From Owenia fusiformis (taxonomy: Eukaryota > Annelida > Polychaeta > Sabellida > Oweniidae), in contig CAIIXF020000011.1 of the NCBI GenBank assembly GCA_903813345.2, positions 9,644,842 through 9,708,841 of the forward strand: a stretch of 64,000 nucleotides of DNA, given 5' to 3'. Below the pieces are notes generated by a model that was not told where the DNA came from, did not search any database, and worked only from the letters and a program-made list of their open reading frames with translations. Below are positions 12,950 to 24,299 of the stretch, in pieces (position 1 is the first letter of the stretch; every line of letters starts with the position of its first letter). The translations under genes and the position numbers were made by a program.

Positions 12950-13300
12950 TCGAATTACTCAGATGCGAGTAGGTAGTTAACAGTTTCGCCACCAGGTGGC
13001 TGATTCGGGGAATTAACATGGCAGTGTATTACAAAATTCCCTTAAACTTGAATATGCATCAGTTTTAGTGGTTCTCTTATCATATTACCCTTATGTATCT
13101 GATAGTTATACAGATTAAAATATGTCCAGTAAAAGAAAATGTTATCTGCCCAACACAAGAAAAAATATATCACTTTTTGTGGTTTTACAACATGGGGTCT
13201 ATGGGGAATCTCCCCGACCTAGAAGTCACATTTTCAAAGCAAATTAAATTTTCAAAGTTGATAAACTCTTTTCAAAACCACATTCACACTACCCTACCTC
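12950..13300. repeat. Interspersed repeat D, copy 1, with CTCF-like core
   Basis: Family defined by three dispersed copies (here, about 36275-36560 and 57620-57885). Shared blocks in order are GATGCGAGTAGGTAG, CCACCAGGTGGCT (12989-13001), TTATGTATCTGATAGTTAT, GTCCAGTAAAAGAAAAT, and ATGGGGTC.ATGGGGAATCTCC. Copies differ by many substitutions and indels, but the 12-mer CCACCAGGTGGC is identical in all three. Confidence 0.8.
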
Positions 13301-13349
13301 GATAGCGCATGCGCAATTTTTTGGGCTTTCAACCAGGTCGCTTTTGAGC

Positions 13350-15308
13350 ATAGCCGTAGGCAGCGGGGGTTCGAACGAACCCCCGGTCAGGATTTCCCAA
13401 AATATCAGTTTGGTGAAAATAACCAGAAACATTAAATTACTGTGCTATTTGAAATATATGAGCAATAAATGAATTGATATTTATTATGGTGAACACGAGA
13501 GCCTTATTTTGTTAAAAACATGTCAAAACGTTTGGCAACCTTAGGCACGGGGTGAGATTCAATTTTGGGAAGACCCCAGAGCATGAGATTTTACATTTAG
13601 AAATAACAATAATTTCGCACAATTAACTTAAAAGCTGCTTCTTCTCGACAAAATAACCCATCTTGGGCAATGGCTAAATCAGTCCTTTGTAGGAATTTTG
13701 TTTTAAGCCAGTTCTGGTCCAATACGAAGATATTGAAACTCGAAAACAATGCAGACATCCCATACTCCGAATGATTTTTACAACATTGACGAATAAATAT
13801 CTAGAAAAGTTGTAATATTGATGAAACACATGTTCTTTCAATTAAATGTGTACATCTCTGTTTTGTTTTATTTCAATTAAAATTTAAAATATTTCTTGGG
13901 ACGTCCCTGGGGCTGGCATAGTCCCCGAAACCAATTCGTTAAATAATTAAAAACGTTGTGAAATTAATTATTTAAAAGCGTATATCATTTATAAACACAA
14001 GCATTTGTTCAAATTTATTCATTCTTTCAATTGTTCAGTATTTATTTACCCATCACTTTCCAAAAAAAATAAATCATTGCAAAAAATGATTTTGTTTTTT
14101 CAGATACACTCCACTCATCTAAGAGATTGTATAGAATTCAAATTGTTACCGTTCCAGTTTACTTGCTCTCCATTTTCATGTTAATGTCATGATATGTTTA
14201 GCGAATAAATTACATAATAAAAAAAATTGAAAATCATATGGTATTAATCTTCAAATAATGAAAGCTTTATTTGTTATCAAGCCGTCTGAACTTAACAAAA
14301 TACATTTTATATTCGAACAGTCGCTTGTATTTATATATGATTTATATTCACCAAAACGTTTTTATTATCAGTTGCAGTTAATCTGCTCCGGGGGACTTAC
14401 AACTCCGGGAACGTCCAAAGCAATATTTTTAACTTTTTAAAACAAAGCATAACCGAGACCCACTTATTTGAATAATAGATATTTTTATCAGTAATACGAC
14501 TATCCCGGATAGTTTAAAAAGCCTTCGTATAAACGTTGTGAAAAGTTATCATAGAAGAACGACCTTTCCGAGTACAGGGTGTTTGCGCCAATTTTAATAA
14601 CCTCGCATTTGATCCGAACTGGCTTCCAACAAAATTCCTGAAAAATAATGACAAGCCATTGCATGAGGTGATTTATTTTGTCCTAGATGAAGTAGCTTAT
14701 AAAGAATAAATTGTGCGAAATAGTTTATATTCCTTGGAAACAAATCATGCTCCAGGATCTTCTAGAAGTCAGACGAAATAATGCTGGATTCGGGGCAAAT
14801 CAGATTTCAGGATATGTATTCAGTAAAAGATTCACCGAAATATATTTTGATGCAGAAAATTAATTGTAATAAGTTGTCTGACTTTTTTGAACGTTGCCTA
14901 AAGTGAACATTTAAGTTAGAAAGCTACAAGGTCATTTTTGAAAATCGTTTTTACGTCCTGTGTTATTTCAATGGGAGAGGTTTCTTGATATAGCCTATTA
15001 CTTTCAGACTTTGCTTAAAACGTAAATAAAGACATCATATTTGTTAAATAAAATTCAAATTCAATTGTCTACTTAATTTAATGATGGTATTAATATGAAT
15101 CATATTTCCCCTCCTTTTCTTTACAAATTATGCATATAAAATTGCTTTAATACATAATCCAATAGGTTAGTTAGGATTGCCAAACTTTTGGAGAGAGTGT
15201 AATTGTACAAATTGCATTATTTGAGGAACCCTAATAAGGGGGGGGGGGGGATTTGTGAATAACATAAAAATAGAACCCCCGGTCACCAAATCCTGGCTAC
15301 GCCACTGG
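13350..15308. mobile_element. Inverted-repeat element with CGTAGCCAGG-type end
   Basis: The left end (AGCCGTAGGCAGCGGGGG, followed by a perfect CGGGGGTTCG/CGAACCCCCG hairpin at 13364-13385) resembles the reverse complement of the right end (GAACCCCCGG...CCTGGCTACGCCACTGG). Right-end sequences reading GGCGTAGCCAGG are widespread in animal DNA transposon remnants. The interior is AT-rich with no recognisable transposase. Element identity is moderate and the exact borders are uncertain. Confidence 0.5.
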
Positions 15309-15582
15309 TACTGTATTGGTTGTTGTGATTATTTTCCAGTGTTAAGAGTTTAATGTCCTCTTGCATCTTGGCCATATTGGCTTTCATAGAATTTATATCC
15401 GTTTTGATCATCTCATTTTCTTTTTTTATCTCTTTTAGTTCAGCCGTGAAAAGTGCCATACTTTCCTTCATTGATTCTTCAATTACAGAACGCATTTCCA
15501 TCTTCATTTCTTCTTTGAAAGCTTTGTAATCTTCTTTTGTCACCAAAGAGTTCAGTTTATCTTGTGAGATTCTTGTTGTCAT
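15309..15582 (-). pseudogene. LINE ORF1-like N-terminal coiled-coil fragment
   Basis: An open frame starts at ATG 15582 (MTTRISQDKLNSLVTKEDYK...) and is rich in E, K and M with heptad-like spacing to about residue 82. This resembles the coiled-coil N-terminus of non-LTR retrotransposon ORF1 proteins. It then runs into residues SGVARIW, encoded by the end of the neighbouring transposon, and stops at 15283. Only the N-terminal part survives, squeezed between two inverted-repeat elements. The LINE assignment rests on composition alone; a chance fragment of another coiled-coil gene is possible. Confidence 0.45.
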
Positions 15583-15603
15583 CTTGGAAATCTGAGTGCG
15601 AAA

Positions 15604-18507
15604 TAGGCCATCAGCTTCACCCCAAAATTTAGGTTATCGGTATCAAATCAGGGGAATAATCGCCATGGTGATTTTCGGGAAGGTTAAGACCTCTAGAGTA
15701 AGAAACTATGTGATAGCATTGCCACAGTTGTAGCTAAATGGGTGTTATAACCCATTTTTCAAAATGGCCGCCGGTGCACGTGTTACAATATAAGAGTGGG
15801 TATATCTAAGCACACTGAGATGCAGAAACTGTGATTTTAGGGCCTATATTGAGGTTTTAGGGGTCAAGGATTTCATTTATGCCAAAATCTAAGTCATCAA
15901 GCAATTACTTCTTATAGAAATCCAAGATGGCCACCAAAATGGGTGCCAAAACGAATACCGGTATGTAACCATTGATTTAAGCTCAAAGAACAGTTAAGAA
16001 CAGTGATTTTGGAGATCATGTCACTGAGTTCTCGAGTCAAGGATCTCATTTATGTCTAAATCAGAGTCATCAAATAATAAACTTTTCATAGAAATACAAG
16101 ATGGCCACCAAAATGGATGCCAAAACGATTGCCAGTATGTAACCATTGATTTAAGCTCGAAGGAGAGTTAAGAATAGTGATTTTGGAGATCATGCCACAG
16201 TTCTAGAGTCAAGGATTTCATTTATGTCTAAATTGGAGTCATCAAATAATTACCTTTTCATAGAAATACAAGATGGCCGCCATAATGGGTGCCAAAATGA
16301 ATATGTAACTATTGATTTAAGCTCAAAGAACAGTGATTTTGGAGATCATGTCTTGGTTTTAAGGGTCAAAGATTCCATTTATGTCTAAATCTAATCAAAT
16401 AATAATTACTTTTTATAGAAATCCAAGATGGCCACCAAAATGGGTGCTGAAATGAATATGTAACTATTGATCTAAGCTCAAAGAACAGTTAAGGACAGTG
16501 ATTTTGGAGACCATGTCCAGGTTTAAGAGGCCAAGAATAACTATTTTGTCTATAATTAAGTCATAAAACAATTCCTTTATTTTGAATCCAAGATGACCGA
16601 CCACCAAAATGGCTCCAGAGTCACGATTTTGAGGACTGACTAAAATGTTTATCTTCATCAAACTCTTTCTGGTTTATCATACACTTGTCTTTGAGGAATT
16701 TCTTGTGCTTGATCTTCTCCATCCAATAATCTACTTCTTCCCATGGGCAGTCTACTTCTTTCTATAGTCAATGTTTATGATACTGAGCCACCACAAAACT
16801 AAGGGAAAGGAAGGCAAATTACAGTAATATTGCTAATGTGATGATCATAAGATTTTATTTCGCAAATCTTCATGTAATTGTTTGTTCTTTTTTGACCTTT
16901 TATAATATTAACACTTTGGCATCCATCTTGAATTCTGATATTAATCACAGATTGTTTGGTGATCTATGTGGTTAAATGGATACGAATTCATTTTGGAGGC
17001 CATCTTGGATATCCATATAAATAAAATATTTGTTGATTTTTTATTGGATCCAAATAAAGGAATTAGTTATAGTTTTAGACATAACTGAAATTCTTGACAC
17101 CAAAAATCTTGACATGGTCTCAAATTACTGTTATAAACTGTTCTTTGAGCTTAAATCAATATTTACTTGTTATTGGCACTGTTTTTGGTGACCATCTTGG
17201 ATTTCTATGAAAAGCAATTATTCGATGACTCAGATTAAGACATAAATGAAACCCTTGACCCCTAAAACCTAGACATTGTCTCCAAAATCACTGTTCTTAA
17301 CTGTTCTTTGAGCTTAAATCAATAGTTAAATATTCATTTTGGCACCCATTTTGATGGCCATCTTGGATTTCTAGATAAAGCAATTGTTTGATGACTTAGA
17401 TTTAGACATAAATGAAATCCTTGATCCTTTAAACCAAGACATTGTCGCCAAAATAACTGTTCTCAACTGTTCTCTGAGCTTAAATCAATCAGTTACATAT
17501 TCATTTTGGCACCCATTTTGGTGGCCATCTTGGATTTCTATGTAAAGTAATTGTTTGATGACTTAGATTTAGACATAAATGAAATCCTTGATCCTTTAAA
17601 CCAAGACATTGTCGCCAAAATAACTGTTCTCAACTGTTCTCTGAGCTTAAATCAATCAGTTACATATTCATTTTGGCACCCATTTTGGTGGCCATCTTGG
17701 ATTTCTATGTAAAGTAATTGTTTGATGACTCGGATTTAGACATAAATGAAATCCTTGACCCCTAAAACGCAGACATGTGCTCCAAAATCACTGTTCTTAA
17801 CTATTCTTTGAGCTTAAATCAATAGTTGAATATTCATTTTGGCACCCATTTTGGTGGCCATCTTGGAATCTTTATTTTAAGTAATTGTTTGATGACTTAG
17901 ATTTAGACATAAGTCAAATCCTTGACCCTTAAAACCTAGATATGGTCTCCAAAATCACTGTTTTTAACTGTTCTTTGAGCTCAAATCAATAGTTACATAT
18001 TCGATTTGGCATCCATTTTGGTGGCCATCTTGGATTTCTATGAAAAGTAATTATTTGATGACTCAGATTTAGACATAAATCAAATCCTTGACCCCTAAAA
18101 CGTAGACATGGGGTCCAAAATCACTGTTCTTAAGTGATTCTTGAGCATTAACAGTAGTTACATATCCGTTTTTGCACCCATTTTGGCGGCCATCTTGGAT
18201 TTCTATGAGAAACAATTGTTTGATGACTTAGATTTAGACATAAATGAAATCCTTGACCCCTAAAACCTAGACATAGGTCCTAAAGTCACAGTTTTTGCAT
18301 CTCAGTGTGCTTAGATATACCCACTCTTGTATTGTGACACGTACACTGGCGGCCATTTTGAAAAATGGGCGATAACACCCATTTAGCTACAACTGTTACA
18401 ATGCTATCACATATTTTCTTACTCTAGAGGTCTTAACCTTCCCAAAAATCACTATGGCGATTATTCCCCTAATTTGATACCGACCAACCCCCCAGGCTGA
18501 TGGCCTA
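15604..18507. mobile_element. 2.9 kb foldback element with inverted internal tandem repeats
   Basis: The termini TAGGCCATCAGC...TATCAAATCAGGGGAATAAT and their complement at 18460-18507 are the outer ends of arms about 270 bp long. Inside, ~165-bp units lie in one orientation on the left (about 15840-16620) and the opposite on the right (about 16980-18300), so most of the element can fold into one hairpin. The unit contains CAAGATGGCCACCAAAATGG, 'CTTAAATCAATAGTTACATATTC', and 'GACATAAATGAAATCCTTGACC'. No coding sequence. A single end of the same family lies at 30316-30358. Confidence 0.85.
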
Positions 18508-18900
18508 AAAGGGTTAATACTGAACTTTGCTGCAATGTCTCAAGTTTTGATTCACAAAAAGTCCTTTTTTCGTAAACTTTTGCTTAGATATGTGTATTTT
18601 CAGTTGGCTTAAATGTTTATAAATCTGTAACTATTAGAAATAAACTAAATATTCATGTATTTTCTCATATAACTTCAATATTGTCAGGAGCTCAAAATGT
18701 AGCCTGTTAGCTCTTCATGCACATCTGTGTTCAAAATTTACAGTGTAAAGTTATATCTATGTCTTTTTATCGTCATTTGCCGTTTATTCAGCCATTGTGT
18801 CTGTGTATGCTAGAATATATAAGATCCCTCCATCTGATTAAATCAGCAAAGTTTGTGTTCAAAACGATAATACGCCATAAACGTGATTTAAACATTTTTC
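18508..18900. other. No recognisable feature
   Basis: AT-rich spacer between the foldback element and the motif cluster. No coding or repeat signal was found. Confidence 0.5.
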
Positions 18901-18904
18901 TTGT

Positions 18905-19697
18905 CAAACTGCGCGCCTATATTCACATGTATTTCCCAAACTGCGTGCCTATCCAAGCTTGTTTTGTATTATTAGAAAACATAAGCGCCATACAAGGCAC
19001 ATATGTGTCTAATAGTAGAACCCCATAATTGAAACACTATGAGAGTCCATCCACCAAGATGGTGATCTGAAAATAAAAGTTTTTTCGTTCCCAACTTAAT
19101 TGTCACTTCTATTATACATTTTGACTTTCAATATGAAAATCTCATAAAATCTGACGATAAAGCTAAATTTCCAAAGCTACATGAAAAACACCTACACGTG
19201 CCTCTGTAGAAATTCCAATGATAATATGTAGTTTTAATAGTGTATGCGCACAGTTTGTAATTTCTGGCTAAAATAGGCGCGCAGTTTGTGATTTATATCT
19301 TTTTAATCTCCTGATTATCTGTTTTATCTCGAAATATTTTGAATTATACATGATAAATGTGTAAGGAATTAAATATAAAACGAGTCTAAAGTATTTGTCA
19401 TTTATGTTTAAAGTGCTAGATCGATTTACGTATATACATTCCCGTTAAATCAGTGACGAAAATGCCATTAATATGCTTATGTTTTAAAACTTAGATTCAT
19501 TTGCACATAGTTTTTGCTAGTATTTGCAAGATTTGTATATTCGTCACAGAATGAACGCATTGAACAAGAAAACAATGCAGGATAAATGTCTTTAAATTAC
19601 GTTTCAAAATACAGACTCCAACTTAAATGATGCAATGTTCTTAGGCACGCAGTTTGTGATCGAAACAAACTGCGTGCCTAAGTAGGCGCGCAGCTTG
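18905..19697. repeat. Cluster of TAGGCRCGCAGTTTGT motifs on both strands
   Basis: The 15-20 bp motif (T)AGGCGCGCAGTTTGTGATT or its complement occurs at 18905-18919, 18937-18951, 19243-19260 (variant), 19274-19293, twice in the hairpin 19640-19682, and at 19683-19697. Spacing is irregular, so this is not a simple tandem repeat. It may be subterminal binding-site repeats of the adjacent Transib-like fragment, but no second copy in the window tests this. Confidence 0.6.
19640..19682. repeat. Perfect 18-bp hairpin, 7-nt loop
   Basis: CTTAGGCACGCAGTTTGT and its exact reverse complement flank GATCGAA. The arms are the same motif that is scattered through 18905-19697. A strong stem in otherwise AT-rich DNA. 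Confidence 0.85.
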
Positions 19698-19711
19698 ACA
19701 TGGGCACCGTG

Positions 19712-20279
19712 TAGAGGCTGAAACAAGAGCGTCTCTTGCGAGGACAAATATAGGAAATTCAATATTCCATTTCTTACCCATTATAACAATAACATGGAAA
19801 GAGGCTATCAGATCTAGCAACCTTGACTTGACAGATGTACATGCACGTAACCGTCTGCTAAATATCTTATACAATATGTTACCGTCCATAGAATTCGATA
19901 GAAGTCATACGTAGTCGTCTAACAACATTGCTTTTGAAACCTGTACACCACGTTCCTGTTCTGGATTTGTCATTTTATGCATTGTTTATATACAGTTTAC
20001 TCACGGTTAATATTTTGAGTGGCTCTGGATATCTCAGTCGGTAGGTTTACAGCTTAAATTCTGTTTCTTGTAGACCACCTGGGAGATTTGACCCAGTCTT
20101 TATAACCATCCATATATACGTCACCGAATAGAACTAGTTTAAAAGGAAATCTTATCTGTGAATATTGCCTACAGGCGAGAAAGAGGACATGCTGCCTTTC
20201 CCAACAGCCATTTTTTGTTATCGTTTACCGCAAAATTTTGCAAATCCCCTTGACGTAATGATCATGCTATAACACTGTG
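19712..20279. mobile_element. Transib-like element fragment (end CACAGTG)
   Basis: Collinear with 51497-52104, the right part of the Transib-like element at 50080-52104. Read on the minus strand the end is CACAGTGTTATAGCATG, identical in its first seven bases to the RAG signal heptamer. An ATG in the context AAAAAATGGCTG starts 68 bp inside the end (20211, minus), as in the other copy. The left end was not found. The coding exon seen at 51342-51525 is represented here only by a short damaged stretch near 19715-19750. Confidence 0.65.
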
Positions 20280-20284
20280 AGTAG

Positions 20285-20560
20285 ACCCCACTTTATAAAG
20301 TCACATAAAGTGAAATATCACATAAAGTGAAATGGTTGTGGCAACATAGTGTATAGCATTTGAGCTGAATGATTACTTGACTATCACCTCTTAAATAGAA
20401 ACCAAAGTTGAAATCACTTTTTGGACACAAATGATTTGAACAGAATGATGTAATGAATCCAGCAAAAATGTTAATTATAAGGCTATTTCACTGTTATTCC
20501 ATCAAAACCTCCAATCAACAATTACAAACAATTAACACAACAAATCAAGTAGAGTTTTAA
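20285..20560. other. No recognisable feature
   Basis: AT-rich spacer between the Transib-like fragment and the 3' end of the minus-strand gene. GU-rich sequence on the minus strand at about 20525-20550 is discussed with the poly(A) signal. Confidence 0.5.
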
Positions 20561-20562
20561 AG

Positions 20563-20568
20563 TTTAAT
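20563..20568 (-). promoter_or_regulatory. Probable poly(A) signal (ATTAAA) of the minus-strand gene
   Basis: ATTAAA on the minus strand lies about 565 nt downstream of the stop codon at 21133. About 20-40 nt further on is a GU-rich tract (TTTGTTGTGTTAATTGTTTG). This is the second most common animal poly(A) hexamer, and no AATAAA on this strand lies between it and the stop. Confidence 0.45.
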
Positions 20569-21132
20569 TCTAAATAAATAATTTAGATCTGATATTTTAC
20601 ATCAGTTTCATCAACTATAAGAGCATAGCAAATTATATGAAATACATGGCCCTATTAGGGCAAAATCTGACTAAAGTCAAACCTAACAAGACACAAATTA
20701 CAAAGTACGAAGTATAAGATGGTGAATATATTTCATATAACTCGAGAAAACAAAATCAGATCCAATGGCAAACTCAGTCAAAGAAAATGGAAAATAATTT
20801 CACAATATTTCTACAGCAGTGGAGTTAAAATATAAAAATACAATTTCAGTTCTTCAGTAACTCTGCTTTTCATCTCTCAGGCTGCCATTATAATCAAGTA
20901 TCGAAATGAATCAAAAACACTGCAATTTAAATCAAAATTTCCTAGTGAGGAAATAAATATGGCGCCAACTCTCACTTCTCGCAGTCTCAAGCGAGATCAA
21001 CCCTTTCAGTGACTGCTATTCAATGACTATACTTTCAGTGTCAACTCTTCTATAACTACACTTTCAGGATAGTCCTTTGATAGTCTTTAGGACAGTTCCA
21101 AGATATTTCCTATCAAAGATATTGATTCCTTA
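20569..21132 (-). other. Probable 3' UTR of the minus-strand membrane protein gene
   Basis: Non-repetitive AT-rich sequence between the stop codon and the ATTAAA signal. It shows no inverted repeat and no similarity to other parts of the window, unlike almost everything around it, which fits a host gene tail. Confidence 0.4.
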
Positions 21133-21335
21133 TTAGTCAATGTGGTTATGTGGATCTCCCATATCTTTAAGGGTCACAAATCTTGACACAATAATTGCTA
21201 GCACCAATGCGCCTATTACCAAAATGAATGCAAATATGTAGAATGATTCTTCGTCAAAAACATCAAGGAAGGCTGGGAAGTAACCACTGACATGTTCTAT
21301 AATCTTTTTTTGAGCACCTTCTTTCGGGAGCATAT
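21133..21335 (-). CDS. Last coding exon of an unrecognised single-pass membrane protein
   Basis: Read on the minus strand, a good acceptor (TATAATTTTTCTTCCAG) ends at 21336 and the exon opens in frame with ATATGCTCCCG. It codes for about 67 residues. A soluble, charged stretch (KEGAQKKIIEHVSGYFPAFL) is followed by an acidic DVFDEESF, one transmembrane helix of about 22 residues (FYIFAFILVIGALVLAII) and a short tail ending GDPHNHID. TAA stops at 21133. The topology suggests a small integral membrane protein. I do not recognise the family. Earlier exons, at higher coordinates, were not found. A methionine lies at the exon's second codon, so it could also be a first coding exon, but the acceptor argues against that. 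Confidence 0.55.
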
Positions 21336-21404
21336 CTGGAAGAAAAATTATAATTTGGATAAATATGCCAAATAAGATATATATAGAAATATTAAATTAT
21401 GGAG

Positions 21405-21575
21405 AAAGAAGTTCATCAGTGTACTGTGCTAATAATTAAAAAAAATATACAAATATCACCCAAATCAAATTATGCATATTCAAAAAAGAGGACATTTAAA
21501 TCTTCAATATGTAAAAATTGTCCAAAGTAGGCGTAATGTGCAGAAGAGGATGAACTTCGTTCTCCAAAACTATTT
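21405..21575. repeat. Single unit of the 24.3-24.7 kb MITE repeat
   Basis: Shares GAAGTTCATCAGTGTACTG, 'AATATCACCCAAATCAAATTATG' and GATGAACTTCGTTCTCCAAA with the two internal units of the element at 24300-24693. It is one diverged unit, bounded by GGAGAA.../...TTCTCC. Confidence 0.7.
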
Positions 21576-22890
21576 TATTGTTTTCTTTGACAAAACACTT
21601 TTACCAATGTAATAAGAGATTGATTACTGGAAACAATGCTTCATATCTGCCTTTTTTCAGCATTTATATCTGGGGGGTTTATGAAAAAGACCGACCCCAC
21701 CGACCACTGACCAGTCGGTGTTTTCCACTGGTAGCCTCAAAACAGGGTTTGAAGAAAATGTGTAAAAGACTGACCATATCATGTAAAAGACCGACCATAT
21801 TTGTAGGCTTAAAATATTAACGATTAGCGATAAATAATGCTATGTGATGATGCATGACATTCTTCATCAGTTTTGCTCATTGTAAATGTATGAAATCAGC
21901 CATTTTATCGTGATTTTAATTGTTTAACTTTACTATTTGGTCACTCTCATTGCTGAATCATGCTAGAAATTTAACATTTCGCCTTAAGTCACAGCCCCAT
22001 TAGCGGGCCCACAAGCAACACCCCCTCCCAACTACAGTAGCTACACCACACTCTCTCTGAAGTATATAACAGTTCTTGGAGGTGCCATGTACTGGTATAT
22101 GCCATGTAAGCCATTGCATGATTTTCATTCTATAATTAGGATGTTAATTTTATCATTAATTGTAGCATACGGTTTCATAGCCTTTTACGTTAATCTTAAA
22201 CTCATTTTGCAATACGCATTACCAATACGTATCCGTAACAATCATACGGTTAGGGATAGGTACACATATATTTTTTCGCTAATCTTAACCTCCCTATTGA
22301 ATGTAGTTTTACCACTTTGACGTTTAACAACTGAGAAATCAAACATTACATTGCGACGTGAACACCGATAATGTTAAGTGTGTTTTTGTTATTGCGTTTC
22401 ATATTGATGAACTTAATGCAATATGCGAGTTTTCTCATCATAATCCAAAGTTACTAACCAGAATGAAATTGGTCTTCTAACAGCTGAGACATCACTTAAA
22501 AATATGACAATACACACCACGACGATGTTACATTTTTCATCGTGATTTGAAATGATTAAATACATTTTTAAACCACTATCTTGTAAAGGTACTATAGTCA
22601 TTGGATTCCCAGTGTTAGTTTTACTTTCTTCTAATTTTGCATCTTTTCATCTTTATGTAAAAGACCGATAGCCGACCACACGTACCCAACTGTGGAGAGT
22701 GACTGGTCTATGGTTGGCGGTTGACAGTCCTAGATTTTGACCTTGACCTAGATAAAAATTCCTTTCCCGGCAAGTTTAGCTAAGGTATCTTGTAGGAGTA
22801 GTAAATAGTTCAAAGGTAGTTGGAAGTAGGAGGAAAGTGGTTAGGAAGAATAAATAAATATATAAATAAAGAATATCTATAAAAACTATA
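21576..22890. other. Mostly featureless; AAAGACCGACC motifs
   Basis: AAAGACCGACC-type motifs occur at about 21687, 21770, 21787 and 22660, the first and last in sequence also rich in CCGACCAC. They may mark the two ends of a degraded ~1 kb element, but I could not align convincing inverted repeats. No coding signal. Confidence 0.3.
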
Positions 22891-22892
22891 AG

Positions 22893-22912
22893 AGGCCCCC
22901 CGATGGGGCCTC
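22893..22912. repeat. GC-rich hairpin
   Basis: GAGGCCCC and its complement GGGGCCTC flank a short loop, in a strongly AT-rich context. Probably a remnant of an element end. It has no evident role. Confidence 0.4.
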
Positions 22913-23640
22913 CTAATAATTCCTGTTCACTCTAAGAAGCACAATAAATGAATCCAAAGCTTCATACGAATAAATGATGGATAAATTCCTACCAAATTGA
23001 ACGAATGTTTTCATGGATCACCATTCTTGTGATCTAAGGAGGATTGACTCCCAGCATGAAACATCAGTTAACTTTATTTACTTGTGACAGGTTTCAAAAT
23101 GGCGAAATTGCATTTTCAAAGCTGTCACGTGTAATGTTGCATTCTGGGAACCAATCCTCCTTGCGGCGTAATCAAGCTCCAAAATCACCTCAACATTTGA
23201 AGAGTCGGTATTAACATGTGAATATCACTTCAAATTTTTAAGTTCCTAATTGTTATTATGGACACAAATTCCACTATATTTGATTGTCCAGGACAGAGAA
23301 CATAGAGCACTCAATTCACATATCACATGTCATTACATTGTCTACTTAACTGGAAACGGGTCAATGGTAGCTACTATGTGGTCTGGAAACTTTGAAAGAA
23401 AATTTGAAAAAATAGAAAGTGTGAAATATCAGAATTTCCTCAAGTTCCCATTGAACTCTAACCAGATATTCTAAAAGTAGACAGTGTAATGATACTTCCC
23501 TGAAAAAAGCAAGGAAATTAACACATGGCTTCATACTTTATTTTGTACCAGAAAATAACATGTGCAGGTATAGCAATTTTTTACCAAAATGTTATTTTCC
23601 AGCTGTACCTTAAACAATCCATTTTAAAATAACATTTAAC
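22913..23640. other. No recognisable feature
   Basis: AT-rich DNA. A 74-codon plus frame at 23250 lacks any family resemblance and is treated as chance. Confidence 0.5.
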
Positions 23641-23659
23641 CACTTACATAACTATAATA

Positions 23660-23822
23660 TTTATTGAAAATCTGGAGTCTATTGCTTTTGCCAGTTTTCT
23701 TATTATTAGACTCGAGATTGAAAATCTGGAATCTATTGCTTTTGCCAGTTTTCTTCTTATTATATTGTTTTTGCCAGTTTTCCTATTATTCTTTCTTTCT
23801 TCTTTCTTTCTTTCTTTCTGAA
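23660..23822. repeat. ~54-bp tandem repeat and TTTC microsatellite
   Basis: GAAAATCTGGA(G/A)TCTATTG followed by CTTTTGCCAGTTTTCTTATT is repeated twice and a half, then passes into (TTTC)n at about 23790-23820. The open frames on both strands here are by-products. Confidence 0.85.
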
Positions 23823-24059
23823 TACTTTTTCTCAGCAACTAGAATAACTTACTTTAATCTACTTACATGGCTAACATAGCCCAGTAACCTAGTTTCTGTG
23901 AAATTAGGTCAATTTTTTATCTAGCTCAGAGGTCAAGAACTAGGTCAAATCTTACATTTTTAACATTCTGTCAATTATCTTCGACATTATTTATCGTAAC
24001 ACCTGGATGTACATCTCATTATGTAGCTTAGAAAAATCTAAATCGAGGATGTGCCAACC

Positions 24060-24190
24060 GTTTTTTTGATAACTCTTACCAATTTTGAGATATGGCGTCC
24101 GGAAAGTAGGTCAAACTAAAAAGTTCTCCAAATTTAACATATGAGCTCTGTAATGAGGAAAGAATTTTCTTAGCAATCTAAATCTGCAAA
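24060..24190. repeat. Diverged direct repeat (pair with 25655-25765)
   Basis: Both copies contain TTTTGA.ATATGG.GTCCG.AAAGTAGGTCAAA followed by AAAAAGTTCTCCAAATTTAAC. The elements at 24300-24693 and 24741-25579 lie between the two copies, so the flanking sequence itself was duplicated. Confidence 0.7.
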
Positions 24191-24299
24191 CCAAATTTGG
24201 ATCCAACTTCCCGTTCGGAAGTTATGGCATTTTGAAAGCTCAAAAATTGCTAAATTTGGTGCCTTTGGCCACCAAAATGCCTAGGTCAAAATCTAGGTC

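Noticed and set aside
19035-19041. CACTATG as the left end of the Transib-like fragment ending at 20279
   Set aside because: Heptamer-like, but the adjacent five bases (TGAAA) do not match AGTAG after the right end, and no subterminal similarity follows.
20023-20100. Possible second tRNA-like region (TATCTCAGTCGGTAG ... GAGATTTGACCC)
   Set aside because: A and B boxes are both degenerate, and the paralogous stretch at 51.9 kb has an insertion between them; not supportable as a tRNA or SINE.
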